Below, piece after piece: positions 17,239 to 25,143 of a stretch of 64,000 nucleotides of DNA. The stretch is taken from the NCBI GenBank assembly GCA_016191525.1, contig JACPOK010000033.1, positions 62,001 to 126,000 of the forward strand. The letters are read 5' to 3'. Each line of letters begins with the position of its first letter. The first letter of the stretch is position 1. The DNA is from Burkholderiales bacterium. GTDB lineage: Bacteria > Pseudomonadota > Gammaproteobacteria > Burkholderiales > Burkholderiaceae_C. The position numbers and the translations under genes were made by a program. The notes under the pieces are model-generated. The model saw only the letters and a list, made by a program, of their open reading frames with translations. It was not told the DNA's origin and made no database searches.

Positions 17239-17961
17239 ATGTCCCTGTCCCATTACCTCGCCGCCGCCTGCGCCCTTGCCAGCGCCGGCGGCGCTTTCGC
17301 TGCCGACGCCTGCAAGGCCGAATCAGCCGCCACGCTGGTCCCGGTGATCGAGCTCTACACCTCTGAGGGCTGCAGCTCCTGCCCGCCCGCCGACCGCTGG
17401 CTCTCCAGCCTCAAAGGCACCGTCAACAGCGGGCGCGCCGTGGTGCAGGCCTTTCACGTGGGCTACTGGGATTACATCGGCTGGGTCGACCGCTTCGCCA
17501 GCCCCGCCCACACCAGCCGCCAGCGCCAGGTGGCCAGCCAGAACCGCCTGGGCAACATCTACACCCCCCAGCTGGTGCGCAACGGCCAGGACTGGCAGGA
17601 TTACGCCAAGGCCACCGCCGGGGGCGAGCCGGCGCGCGCCCGGATCGCACTGCAGCGTGGCGACGGCGATTCATTTGAGGCCGTGGTCACGCCTGCCGAG
17701 GGCGTGGGCAGCTGGGCCGCGTACTGGACGGTGACCGAGAACGGCCACAGCAGCAAGGTCAAGGCTGGCGAGAACGCGGGCGAATTGCTGCAGCACGATT
17801 TCGTGGTGCGCCAGTACGTCCAGGCCGGTGAGTACAAGGGCCCTTCGCGGCTGGTGCTGCGGGCCGTGCCCGGCGAGGCGAGCCATGCCCGCCAGGTGAA
17901 CCTCGTCGTGTTCGAGCCGAAGACCGGCAAGCCGCTGCAGGCCCTCAGCCTGGGCTGCTGA
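17239..17961 (+). CDS. DUF1223 (thioredoxin-like fold) secreted protein
   Basis: 240 residues. A signal peptide ends at about residue 22 (GGAFA|AD). The mature N-terminus carries the family hallmark 'ELYTSEGCSSCPPAD', with a CSSC pair placed like a thioredoxin active site. The rest resembles a beta-rich DUF1223 C-terminal part. Function of the family is not established; periplasmic redox activity is a reasonable reading of CxxC after a cleavable signal. Independent gene 61 bp after the LapA-like gene. Confidence 0.85.
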   Translation: MSLSHYLAAACALASAGGAFAADACKAESAATLVPVIELYTSEGCSSCPPADRWLSSLKGTVNSGRAVVQAFHVGYWDYIGWVDRFASPAHTSRQRQVASQNRLGNIYTPQLVRNGQDWQDYAKATAGGEPARARIALQRGDGDSFEAVVTPAEGVGSWAAYWTVTENGHSSKVKAGENAGELLQHDFVVRQYVQAGEYKGPSRLVLRAVPGEASHARQVNLVVFEPKTGKPLQALSLGC

Positions 17962-17991
17962 GCCGGGCGGCGCGCAGCCTACACTGCGCGC

Positions 17992-18495
17992 ATGAGCCAA
18001 CTGCGGCGCGCGCTGCGCCATTTCTTCCTGGGCCTGGTGGCCCTGTTGCTGCTGTTCGAGGAATGGGGCTGGGAGCCGCTGGCCGCGCTGGTCGGGCGCC
18101 TTGCGCGACTGCCGTTCTGGGCCTGGCTGGAGCGGCAGGTCTGCCGCCTGCCGCCCTGGGGCGCCGTGCTGGCATTCGCCGCGCCTGCGCTGGCCCTGCT
18201 GCCGGTGAAGCTGCTGGCGCTCTACACCATCGGCCGCGGCCACCCGATGCTGGGCCTGGTGGTGCTGCTGGCGGCCAAGCTGCTGGGCACGGCGCTGGTG
18301 GCGCGCCTGTTCAAGCTGACCGAGCCCGCCTTGATGCGCCTGCCGTGGTTCGCCCGCTGGTACCCCCGCTGGAAAGCATGGAAAGACCGGCTGATCGCGC
18401 AGGCGCGCGCATCTGAAGCGTGGCTGGCGATGCGGCGGCTGCGCTCGCGCGCGAAGGCGCGCTGGGTGCTGTTCAGGCGGACGATGCGTTCCTAG
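17992..18495 (+). CDS. Small membrane protein of unknown function
   Basis: 167 residues with hydrophobic segments at roughly 10-25, 52-75 and 82-105, then a basic, Trp-rich cytoplasmic tail (RWYPRWKAWKDR and many Arg/Lys). No family motif recognised. A TACACT hexamer ends exactly 6 nt before the ATG with no Shine-Dalgarno, suggesting a leaderless or near-leaderless mRNA. The stop overlaps the stop of the convergent ogt-like gene. Confidence 0.65.
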   Translation: MSQLRRALRHFFLGLVALLLLFEEWGWEPLAALVGRLARLPFWAWLERQVCRLPPWGAVLAFAAPALALLPVKLLALYTIGRGHPMLGLVVLLAAKLLGTALVARLFKLTEPALMRLPWFARWYPRWKAWKDRLIAQARASEAWLAMRRLRSRAKARWVLFRRTMRS

Positions 18496-19046
18496 GCCGG
18501 CTGGTCGTCGAACAGGCCGGGCGCGGCGCCGAAGCGGGCGCGCTCGATCTGCAGCATACGCAGCTTGGTGGCCACGCCGCCATTGGCCGAGAAGCCGCCG
18601 CCCTGCCCGCCCGCGGCCAGGATGCGGTGGCAGGGCACGATGGGCGCGAAGGGGTTGTGGCCCAGTGCCTGGCCCACCGCGCGGGCGGCGCCGGGGTCAC
18701 CCAGCTGCGCGGCCATCTCGCCATAAGTGAGCGTGCGGCCGGGCGGAATGGCGCGGGCGATCTCATAGACCCGCTGGTTGAACGGCGGCACGCCTTCCAT
18801 GTCCAGCGGCACGTCCAGCATCGGGTCGCGCTCGCCTTCCAGCAAGGCCCGCACGCGGACGATGATGGCCTGCACAAACGCCGGCGGCGGCGCCTCCGCC
18901 ATCGAAGCCAGCCGCCTTTGCATGCGGACGCGGGCGCGCTGCTCGGTCTCTTCAGGCAGCTGCACCGCAACGACCATGCCGCCGCGCCAGGCGATGGCGC
19001 AGGCGCCCAGCGGCGTCGCGAAGAAGCAGAAGCCTTCGCCGTCCAC
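18492..19046 (-). CDS. ogt: Methylated-DNA-protein-cysteine S-methyltransferase (Ogt type)
   Basis: 184 residues. The alkyl-acceptor cysteine is Cys139 in PCHRIL. The preceding DNA-binding helix region 'IPPGRTLTYGEMAAQLG' and the 'ARAVGQALGHNP' Asn hinge are intact. The protein repairs O6-alkylguanine by irreversible transfer to Cys139. No AdaA domain, so this is the constitutive Ogt form. It lies 3 bp after the SDR gene and is likely the last gene of the long lipid-catabolism transcript, an unusual partner for DNA repair. An AidB-like protein is encoded three genes upstream, which makes the pairing notable. Confidence 0.9.
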   Translation of the reverse strand: MDGEGFCFFATPLGACAIAWRGGMVVAVQLPEETEQRARVRMQRRLASMAEAPPPAFVQAIIVRVRALLEGERDPMLDVPLDMEGVPPFNQRVYEIARAIPPGRTLTYGEMAAQLGDPGAARAVGQALGHNPFAPIVPCHRILAAGGQGGGFSANGGVATKLRMLQIERARFGAAPGLFDDQPA

Positions 19047-19049
19047 GGC

Positions 19050-19958
19050 TCAAACTGCGGCGCGCAGCTGTTCCTTCAGCTTCACGCCGATCTCCGGCCG
19101 GGCCAAAAAGGGATCGGCCGGGTTCTTGATCTGCACGATGCTTTCCATGCGGCTTTGCACATTGCCCAGCGCCTGCGGGTGGCTGAAGATGTAGAAGTTG
19201 TCGCTGGCGATGCCGTCGAACACCTTCTGCGCCACGTCGGCCGCCGTGACCTTGCCCGAGCCCACGGCCTTCTCGCTCATGGCGCGGCCGATCAGCTGGC
19301 TCTTCGTGGGCTTTTCACCGGCCATGGCACCGGGGCGGTTGCGGTCGCTGTGGGTGATGCCGGTGGGCACGAAATACGGGCACAGCACGCTGGCGCCGAC
19401 CTGCTCGCTGACCAGGCGCAGGTCCTGGTACAGGGTTTCGGTGAGGCTCACAACCGCATGCTTGCTGACGTTGTAGATGCCCATGTTGGGCGGCGTCAGC
19501 AGCCCGGCCATGCTGGCGGTGTTGACGATGTGGCCCTGGAAGGACGGGTCCTTCTTCGCGGCCTCCAGCATCATGGGCGTGAACAGGCGCACGCCGTGGA
19601 TCACGCCCCAGACGTTGACGCCCAGCACCCACTCCCAGTCCTGCACCGAGTTTTCCCAGATCAGGCCGCCCGAGCCCACGCCCGCGTTGTTGAAGACGAA
19701 GTGAGGCGCGCCGAAGCGCCCGAAGGCGGCGGCGGCCAGCGCCTCCATCTGCTGCGCGTTGGACACATCGACCTTGCGGGCCAGCACCGGAGCGCCGGCG
19801 GCCTTCATCTCGGCCTCGGCCTTGTCCAGCGCGTCCTGCTGCACGTCGGCCAGCACCAGGTTCATGCCCAGCTTGGCGCCGATGCGCGCGCACTCCAGGC
19901 CGAAGCCCGAGCCGGCGCCGGTGAGGACGGCGGTCTTTCCCTTGAAATCCGTGATCAT
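19050..19958 (-). CDS. Classical SDR-family oxidoreductase
   Basis: 302 residues from ATG 19956-19958, overlapping the upstream GST stop by 4 bp (ATGA). NAD(P) motif TGAGSGFG at 13-20, NNAG present, active-site Ser in NTASMAG and YNVSK as the Tyr/Lys pair. Asp at the end of beta-2 (LVLADVQ) favours NAD(H). Likely oxidises or reduces a hydroxyacyl or ketone intermediate in the neighbouring CoA-ester pathway. Substrate not determinable. Confidence 0.87.
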   Translation of the reverse strand: MITDFKGKTAVLTGAGSGFGLECARIGAKLGMNLVLADVQQDALDKAEAEMKAAGAPVLARKVDVSNAQQMEALAAAAFGRFGAPHFVFNNAGVGSGGLIWENSVQDWEWVLGVNVWGVIHGVRLFTPMMLEAAKKDPSFQGHIVNTASMAGLLTPPNMGIYNVSKHAVVSLTETLYQDLRLVSEQVGASVLCPYFVPTGITHSDRNRPGAMAGEKPTKSQLIGRAMSEKAVGSGKVTAADVAQKVFDGIASDNFYIFSHPQALGNVQSRMESIVQIKNPADPFLARPEIGVKLKEQLRAAV

Positions 19959-20911
19959 GTGTTTTCCACTTTCTTCAATACGTAGCCGATGCGGGGGAAG
20001 TGCACATGCACCATGCCCGCGCGCGGGTCGGTGCGGCGCAGCGTGTAGTGCGTGCGGGTGGCGGCAATCAAATCGCCCTCGGTGGGTTCCAGGCCGAACA
20101 TCTCGGCGGTGATGGAAACGCGCGAGCCCAGCGCGATGCCGTGGTCGTCCTGGAACGCGCTGTCCAACAGCAGGTTGCTGCCGGCCGGCATGGGCTCGGC
20201 CTTGCTCGCCACCGTGATGGCATCGCCGGCGCTGAACTTTTCCAGGCTGCCGTAGCCCAGGGCATCCATGCGGTCCATCCATTCGAGGACGGCGGGTGTG
20301 ATGCTCAGGATGTCGGCCACCACCGGCACCCGGGTGCGGGTGTACCAGAGCGGGTGATAGGCCGCGTAGTCGGCCACGCAGGGTTCCATGCCGAACAGGA
20401 AATCGTGCTCCTCCACCATGTGGGCGATGCGCCGCAGGTAGGAGCGGTAGGCTGAAGTGGCATCGGCGGGGCGCAGGCGCGTCATGCCGCCGGTCATGGC
20501 CTTGCGGTCGTCGCTGAAGGCCTTGGCCGCTTCCGGCGGCGCCTCCGCGAACATGTGGGCCGCGCCCTTGGGCTGCAGGTTGTAGGCCATGGCGGCCCAG
20601 AACAGCGTGGTGTCGGCCCATTGGGCAAACACCCGGCACACGCCCTTCAGGTGCGGCGGGTACAGCGTGGGCTCGGGCTGCACATGCTCCAGCACGTCGC
20701 AGATCAGCGCGCTGTCGCAGTAGATGTCGGCGCCGACCTGCAGGAACGGCGTCTTGCGGTAGCCGCCGGTGAGCGCCACCACGTCCGGCTTGGGCATGAT
20801 GGGCGGGATCATCACCGACTTCCAGGCCAGCTTCTTGCTGCCCAGGATCAGCCGGACCTTCTCGGAGAACGGTGAGGTGCTGTAGTGATGCAGGATCAGT
20901 TCGGTGGTCAT
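19955..20911 (-). CDS. Glutathione S-transferase family protein
   Basis: 318 residues, longer than the usual ~210-230. The thioredoxin-like N-domain shows 'YSTSPFSEKVRLIL' (catalytic Ser/Tyr region), the cis-Pro in RKTPFLQ and the DSALICD glutathione gamma-Glu site. The C-terminal all-helical domain extends from ~90 to ~220, followed by an extra ~95-residue beta-rich tail of unknown role. ATGA overlaps join it to the ACAD upstream and the SDR downstream. Detoxification or isomerisation of a pathway intermediate is possible. Confidence 0.8.
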   Translation of the reverse strand: MTTELILHHYSTSPFSEKVRLILGSKKLAWKSVMIPPIMPKPDVVALTGGYRKTPFLQVGADIYCDSALICDVLEHVQPEPTLYPPHLKGVCRVFAQWADTTLFWAAMAYNLQPKGAAHMFAEAPPEAAKAFSDDRKAMTGGMTRLRPADATSAYRSYLRRIAHMVEEHDFLFGMEPCVADYAAYHPLWYTRTRVPVVADILSITPAVLEWMDRMDALGYGSLEKFSAGDAITVASKAEPMPAGSNLLLDSAFQDDHGIALGSRVSITAEMFGLEPTEGDLIAATRTHYTLRRTDPRAGMVHVHFPRIGYVLKKVENT

Positions 20912-22557
20912 GGTGTCTTTCGGGGCATCGCCCGTTCAATGATCGTGTCGAAATCGGTTTGCGCGCCCAGCGTGCCGAAGGCCTGGCCCCAGTTGCCCCC
21001 CAGGCGCGAATCGCAGAAGGCGCTGAAAACGGCGGCGGGTGCGGTCTGGAACAGCAGTGCGGCCTGCACGGAAAGCGCCACGTCCTGCGCCAGCCGGCGC
21101 GCTTCCACTTCGCTGGCCATCTCCTCCACGCGGGCGGGCAAGGCGGCCACCATGCGGTCCAGCGCGGCATGCGCGCCCCTGGCCGGCGCCAGCTCCTGCA
21201 CCAGTGCCGCGGCCACGTCGGCCTTGCGCAGTGCGCGCAGCAGGTCCAGCGCCATGATGTTGCCCGCGCCCTCCCAGATGGAGTTGAGCGGCATCTCGCG
21301 GTAGATGCGGGCCATCACGCCTTCGCCGCCCTCTTCCACGTAGCCGTTGCCGCCCAGGCACTCCATGGCCTCCTGGGCAAAGTGCGAGCCGCGCTTGCAG
21401 ATCCAGAACTTGGCGATGGGCGTCAGCAGGCGCGCCATGACCCGCTCGTGGGCCTCGCCTTGAGAGTCAAAAGCCCTCGCAAGGCGCATGGACAGTGCAC
21501 AGGCTGCTTCACTTTCGATAGCAAGGTCGGCCAGCACGTTCTTCATCAGCGGCTGTGTGATGAGCCGCTTGCCGAAGGCCTGGCGCTGCGCCGTGTGGTT
21601 CAGCGCGATCGAGAGGGCCTGGCGCATCAGGCCGCTGGTGCCCAGCGCGCAGTCCAGCCGCGTCATGGTGCCCATCTCCAGGATCTGCGGAATGCCGCGC
21701 CCTTCCTCGCCCACCAGCCAGGCGGTGGCCGAATGGAATTCCACTTCAGAGCTGGCGTTGGCCTTGTTGCCGAGCTTGTCCTTGAGGCGCTGGATGTGGA
21801 TGGCGTTCAAGCTTCCGTCGGGCAATACGCGCGGGAGAAAGAAGCAGGTCAGGCCCGCGGGCGTCTGCGCCAGCACGAGGAACGCGTCGCACATCGGTGC
21901 CGAGAAAAACCACTTGTGGCCGGTGAGGCGGTAGCGCGGGCCCCACTCGTCAGCGCCATCAGCGACGGCCTGGGTCGTGTTCGCTCGCACGTCGGAGCCG
22001 CCCTGCTTCTCCGTCATGCCCATGCCCATGGTCAGGCCCGGCTTGCCGCGCCACAGCCTGAGCGCGGGGTCGTAGCTACGGCTGGCCAGCTTCGGGCCCC
22101 AATCGGCGTAGATGGCCGCGTTGCTGCGCAGCGCAGGAGTGACCGCATAGGTCATGGAGACCGGGCACAGGATGGACGGCTCCAGCTCGGTGAACAGCAT
22201 GAAGCCCGCGGCGCGCAGCACGTGAGGCGACGCGCTGGCGCCGGTCCACGGTGAGCCGTGCAGGCCGCAGCCGATGGCCAGCTCCATCAGCGCGTGGTAG
22301 CTGGGATGAAACTCGACCTGGTCGATGCGGCGGCCGAACCGGTCGTGGCTGTGAAGCTGCGGCGTGTGCGTGTTGGCCAGCCGCGCATGTTCCTGCATTT
22401 CGGGACTGCCCAGCCGGGCGCCCAACGCCGCCAGTTCCGCCGTGTCCAGAGCGGGCGCGTTGAACTTCAGCGCATCGCGCAGCGGCTGGTTGCCCTCGAA
22501 CGAGTTGTAGCCTGCCAGCGGCGCGGGCTGGTTGAACACCTCATGCGTGGCGTCCAT
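20908..22557 (-). CDS. AidB-like acyl-CoA dehydrogenase
   Basis: 549 residues, matching E. coli AidB length. The FAD-contacting 'MGMTEKQGGSDVR' and 'KWFFSAP' motifs, 'RLDCALGTSGLMRQAL', and the 'CLGGNGYVEE' and 'EGAGNIMALDLLR' C-terminal motifs all fit AidB/ACAD11-type flavoproteins. AidB binds DNA and is linked to alkylation resistance, but family members also dehydrogenate acyl-CoAs. In this operon a catabolic role is more natural, though a DNA-alkylation repair gene (ogt) closes the same operon. A dispersed repeat copy lies inside the coding sequence at 21466-21524 without breaking the frame. Confidence 0.88.
   Translation of the reverse strand: MDATHEVFNQPAPLAGYNSFEGNQPLRDALKFNAPALDTAELAALGARLGSPEMQEHARLANTHTPQLHSHDRFGRRIDQVEFHPSYHALMELAIGCGLHGSPWTGASASPHVLRAAGFMLFTELEPSILCPVSMTYAVTPALRSNAAIYADWGPKLASRSYDPALRLWRGKPGLTMGMGMTEKQGGSDVRANTTQAVADGADEWGPRYRLTGHKWFFSAPMCDAFLVLAQTPAGLTCFFLPRVLPDGSLNAIHIQRLKDKLGNKANASSEVEFHSATAWLVGEEGRGIPQILEMGTMTRLDCALGTSGLMRQALSIALNHTAQRQAFGKRLITQPLMKNVLADLAIESEAACALSMRLARAFDSQGEAHERVMARLLTPIAKFWICKRGSHFAQEAMECLGGNGYVEEGGEGVMARIYREMPLNSIWEGAGNIMALDLLRALRKADVAAALVQELAPARGAHAALDRMVAALPARVEEMASEVEARRLAQDVALSVQAALLFQTAPAAVFSAFCDSRLGGNWGQAFGTLGAQTDFDTIIERAMPRKTP
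21466..21524 (-). repeat. Dispersed ~57 bp repeat inside AidB-like gene (inverted copy)
   Basis: Read on the minus strand it starts ttgctatcgaaagtgaagc and ends gcgagggcttttgac, with the same gctatc...ggcc/tttt architecture as the other copies. It is in frame and encodes an alpha-helical stretch without changing length against E. coli AidB as I remember it. Similarity is looser than among the selO and ligA copies. Confidence 0.45.
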
Positions 22558-22566
22558 GGGGCGGCC

Positions 22567-23583
22567 TCAAATGAGCTTGACCAGCTGCTTGCCGAAGTTC
22601 TTGCCCTTGAGCAGGCCCAGGAAGGCCTCGGGCGCGGCTTCCAGGCCCTGCGCCACCGTCTCGCGTGGGCGCAGCTTGCCGGTGCCCACCAGCATGCCCA
22701 GTTCCTTCAGCGCATCGGGCCACACTTCCATGTGCTCGCTGACGATGAAGCCTTCGATCTTCAGGCGGTTGGTCAGGATGAGCTGAGGGAAAGCCATCGG
22801 CAGCGGCTGGCCGTCGTAGCCCGCGATCATCCCGCACAGCGCGATGCGGCCAAACGCATTCATGCGCGTGAGCACCGCGTCCAGAATCATGCCGCCGACG
22901 TTCTCGAAGTAGCCGTCGATGCCATCGGGGCAGGCTTCCTTCAGCGCCTTGGACAGCGACGCCGCGTCCTTGTGCACCCGGTAGTCGATGCAGGCGTCAA
23001 AGCCCAGCTCGTCCACCGCGTACTTGCACTTGTCCGGCCCGCCGGCAATGCCCACCGCGCGGCAGCCGCGCGCCTTGGCCAGCACACCGAAGGCGCTGCC
23101 CACGGCGCCGGTGGCGGCGCTGACCACCACAGTCTGGCCGGCCTTGGGCTCGATGAGCTTCACCAGCCCGTACCACGCGGTGACGCCGGGCATGCCGACG
23201 GCGCCCAGGTAATGCGAGAGCGGCACATGCGTGGTGTCCACCTTGCGCAGCGCGCCGACCTGGTCGCCATTCACAACGCTGTATTCCTGCCAGCCGCCGA
23301 AGCCCACCACCTTGTCGCCCACGGCGTACTTGGCGTTCTTGCTCTCCACCACCTCGCCCACCGTGCCGCCCTGCATCACCTGGCCCAGCGGCTGCGGCTG
23401 GGCATAGCTCTTGGCGTCGTTCATGCGGCCGCGCATGTAGGGGTCCAGGCTCATGAAGTGGTGGCGCACCAGCACCTGGCCGTCCTGCAGAGGTGGCGTC
23501 TCGCCGCTGACCAGCTTGAAATTGGCCGCGGTGGCTTCGCCCTGCGGGCGGTTGTCCAGGTGGATCTGCTTGTTGCTTGGCAT
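22567..23583 (-). CDS. NADP-dependent zinc-free medium-chain oxidoreductase (CurA/PTGR-like)
   Basis: 338 residues. The N-terminal domain has 'MSLDPYMRGRM', a signature of leukotriene B4 12-hydroxydehydrogenase/prostaglandin reductase and CurA-type enzymes. The Rossmann motif is AATGAVGSAFG (~155-166), with GGPDKC binding the NADPH phosphate. No zinc-ligand cysteines. Such enzymes reduce alpha,beta-unsaturated ketones or enals. Placed 9 bp before the AidB-like gene; could recycle an enoyl intermediate of the surrounding pathway. Confidence 0.87.
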   Translation of the reverse strand: MPSNKQIHLDNRPQGEATAANFKLVSGETPPLQDGQVLVRHHFMSLDPYMRGRMNDAKSYAQPQPLGQVMQGGTVGEVVESKNAKYAVGDKVVGFGGWQEYSVVNGDQVGALRKVDTTHVPLSHYLGAVGMPGVTAWYGLVKLIEPKAGQTVVVSAATGAVGSAFGVLAKARGCRAVGIAGGPDKCKYAVDELGFDACIDYRVHKDAASLSKALKEACPDGIDGYFENVGGMILDAVLTRMNAFGRIALCGMIAGYDGQPLPMAFPQLILTNRLKIEGFIVSEHMEVWPDALKELGMLVGTGKLRPRETVAQGLEAAPEAFLGLLKGKNFGKQLVKLI

Positions 23584-23600
23584 GGTGTTTTTTCCTTTTT

Positions 23601-23657
23601 TCTATCGATTTGCTAGCTGCTCACGCTTGCTGGACGCGCCCTGCAGCCGTTTTTCCT
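23601..23657 (+). repeat. Dispersed ~57 bp repeat, intergenic copy
   Basis: tctatcgatttgctagctgc followed by tcacgcttgctggacgcg and a ctgcagccgttttt end. It occupies most of the 89-bp gap between the thioesterase and the CurA-like gene, inside the long operon. The T-run on the plus strand is not a terminator for the minus-strand transcript. Confidence 0.6.
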
Positions 23658-23672
23658 TCTGAAGAACAGGCT

Positions 23673-24101
23673 TCAGTCGGTTGAAATCACGTTGAGCGGG
23701 TTGACGCTGCGGGGGCCTGTGGGCAGGCGCCTGACGTACTTGAAGGTGCCCGTGGCGTGCGCGCAGGCGCGGCCTTCCCCGTCGTAGATCGTGGCTTCGG
23801 TGAAAGCCATCGTGGCGGTGCGGTGCATGAGGCGGCCTTTGCCATGCAGCATGCCGCGGCAGGGCTGCATAAAGCTGGTCTTCATCTCGATGGTGACCAC
23901 GCCCATGTCCTGCTGCACACTGCGCGCCGCCACCGCCATGCTCACATCCATCAGCGTCATGACGGCGCCGCCATGGGTGACGCCGAAGGAGTTCATGTGT
24001 TCGGGCTTGCCCTGGTAGTCGATCTGCGAATGCCCGCCTTCGAACAGCACCAGCTGGAAACCCAGGTGGTGGACGAAGGGAATGTCGACGCCGAATTCCA
24101 T
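23673..24101 (-). CDS. PaaI-family hotdog thioesterase
   Basis: 142 residues, one hotdog domain. The helix motif HGGAVMTLMD (His-Gly-Gly, with Asp on the central helix) is the PaaI/HGG signature. Members hydrolyse acyl- or aryl-CoA thioesters and often guard a catabolic pathway by releasing trapped CoA. Located 13 bp after the SDR gene in the operon. Cytoplasmic homotetramer expected from the family; specificity unknown. Confidence 0.87.
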   Translation of the reverse strand: MEFGVDIPFVHHLGFQLVLFEGGHSQIDYQGKPEHMNSFGVTHGGAVMTLMDVSMAVAARSVQQDMGVVTIEMKTSFMQPCRGMLHGKGRLMHRTATMAFTEATIYDGEGRACAHATGTFKYVRRLPTGPRSVNPLNVISTD

Positions 24102-24114
24102 TTTGTTCTTGGAC

Positions 24115-24906
24115 TCAGCCGCCGGTGATCATGCTGACGCCGCCATCCACCGCCATCCACTGGCCGGTGATGTGCTTGCCGGCGTCCGAGGCGAACAGCA
24201 GCGTGATGCCCTTCAGGTCTTCGTCGTCGCCCAGCCGGCGCAAAGGCGCATGGGCGGCCAGCTTGTCCTCGCCCAGGCGGTTGAGCGTGGCCTGCGTCAT
24301 CTTGCTGGGGAAAAAGCCCGGGCAGATGGCGTTGACGTTGATGCCGTACTTGCCCCATTCGCCGCCCAGCGCCTGGGTGAAGGTGATCACCGCGCCCTTG
24401 GAGGTGTTGTAGGCCAGTGTCTGCATGTCGGCGGGGTTGCCGCCCAGCCCGGCGATGGAGGCCACGTTGATGATGCGGCCGCTCTTGCGCCCGATCATGT
24501 TCTGCTTGGCCACATGCTGCGACAGGATGAAGTAGCCGCGGATGTTGAGGTTCATCACCTTGTCCCAGGCTTCCACCGGATGGTCCTCGGCGGGCGCGCC
24601 CCAGGCGGCGCCGGCGTTGTTGACCAGGATGTCGATGTTGCCCATGCGGTGGAGGGTTTCATCGGCCAGGCGCCGGATGTCCTCTTCCTTCGCGCAATCG
24701 GCGGCGATCCAGCGTGCGTCGATGCCGGCGGCCTGCAGGTCGGCGGTGGCTTCTTCCAGGTCCCCGGCCTTGCGCGAACTGAGCATGATGCGCGCGCCGG
24801 CCTCGCCCAGCGCGTGGGCCATCTGCAGGCCCAGGCCGCGCGAGCCGCCGGTCACCAGGGCGGTCTTGCCCGTGAGGTCGAACAATTGCGAAACGGTGCG
24901 GGTCAT
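24115..24906 (-). CDS. SDR-family oxidoreductase (FabG-like)
   Basis: 263 residues. TGGSRGLG cofactor motif at ~19-26, NNAGAAWG, Ser in NVASIAG, and YNTSK catalytic Tyr/Lys, with the 'CPGFFPSKM' loop. A basic residue after the first Gly pair and SSRK at the end of beta-2 suggest NADP(H). Typical 3-oxoacyl reductase or 3-hydroxyacyl dehydrogenase architecture. Second SDR of this operon; the two are not close paralogues. Likely handles a hydroxyacyl/ketoacyl step. Confidence 0.87.
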   Translation of the reverse strand: MTRTVSQLFDLTGKTALVTGGSRGLGLQMAHALGEAGARIMLSSRKAGDLEEATADLQAAGIDARWIAADCAKEEDIRRLADETLHRMGNIDILVNNAGAAWGAPAEDHPVEAWDKVMNLNIRGYFILSQHVAKQNMIGRKSGRIINVASIAGLGGNPADMQTLAYNTSKGAVITFTQALGGEWGKYGINVNAICPGFFPSKMTQATLNRLGEDKLAAHAPLRRLGDDEDLKGITLLFASDAGKHITGQWMAVDGGVSMITGG

Positions 24907-24939
24907 CCGGGGTCTCCTTGTTTGTACTGCCGGCTATTT

Positions 24940-25143
24940 TCAGCTGTCCGGCGCCATCCGGGAGCGCACCCAGATCAGCACCACGCCCGCAGCAGTGACA
25001 AGGGCGCCCACCACCATCATGGACCAGCCGGTCGCCGGCGCGCTGGGCCGCGTGGCAAAGCCGAGCACGGCGCAGAGCAGGCCGCCGTAGATCAGCACCC
25101 AGATCAGGCTCTGGATCCGGGAGATCGTGCGGGGTGAGGTCAT
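24940..25143 (-). CDS. Small two-TM membrane protein
   Basis: 67 residues with two hydrophobic helices (about 11-30 and 39-58) and a basic tail. The ATG at 25141-25143 overlaps the stop of the large acyl-CoA dehydrogenase in an ATGA junction, which supports it being translated despite its size. No family recognised. It may anchor or assist a membrane-associated step such as electron transfer from the dehydrogenase; this is speculation from position only. Confidence 0.6.
   Translation of the reverse strand: MTSPRTISRIQSLIWVLIYGGLLCAVLGFATRPSAPATGWSMMVVGALVTAAGVVLIWVRSRMAPDS

Noticed and set aside
19050..21170. 706-codon frame that looks like a long protein fused to the SDR
   Set aside because: Only the last 302 codons are the SDR; the rest is an out-of-frame reading of the GST and AidB-like genes. 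The ATGA junction at 19958 gives the real start.
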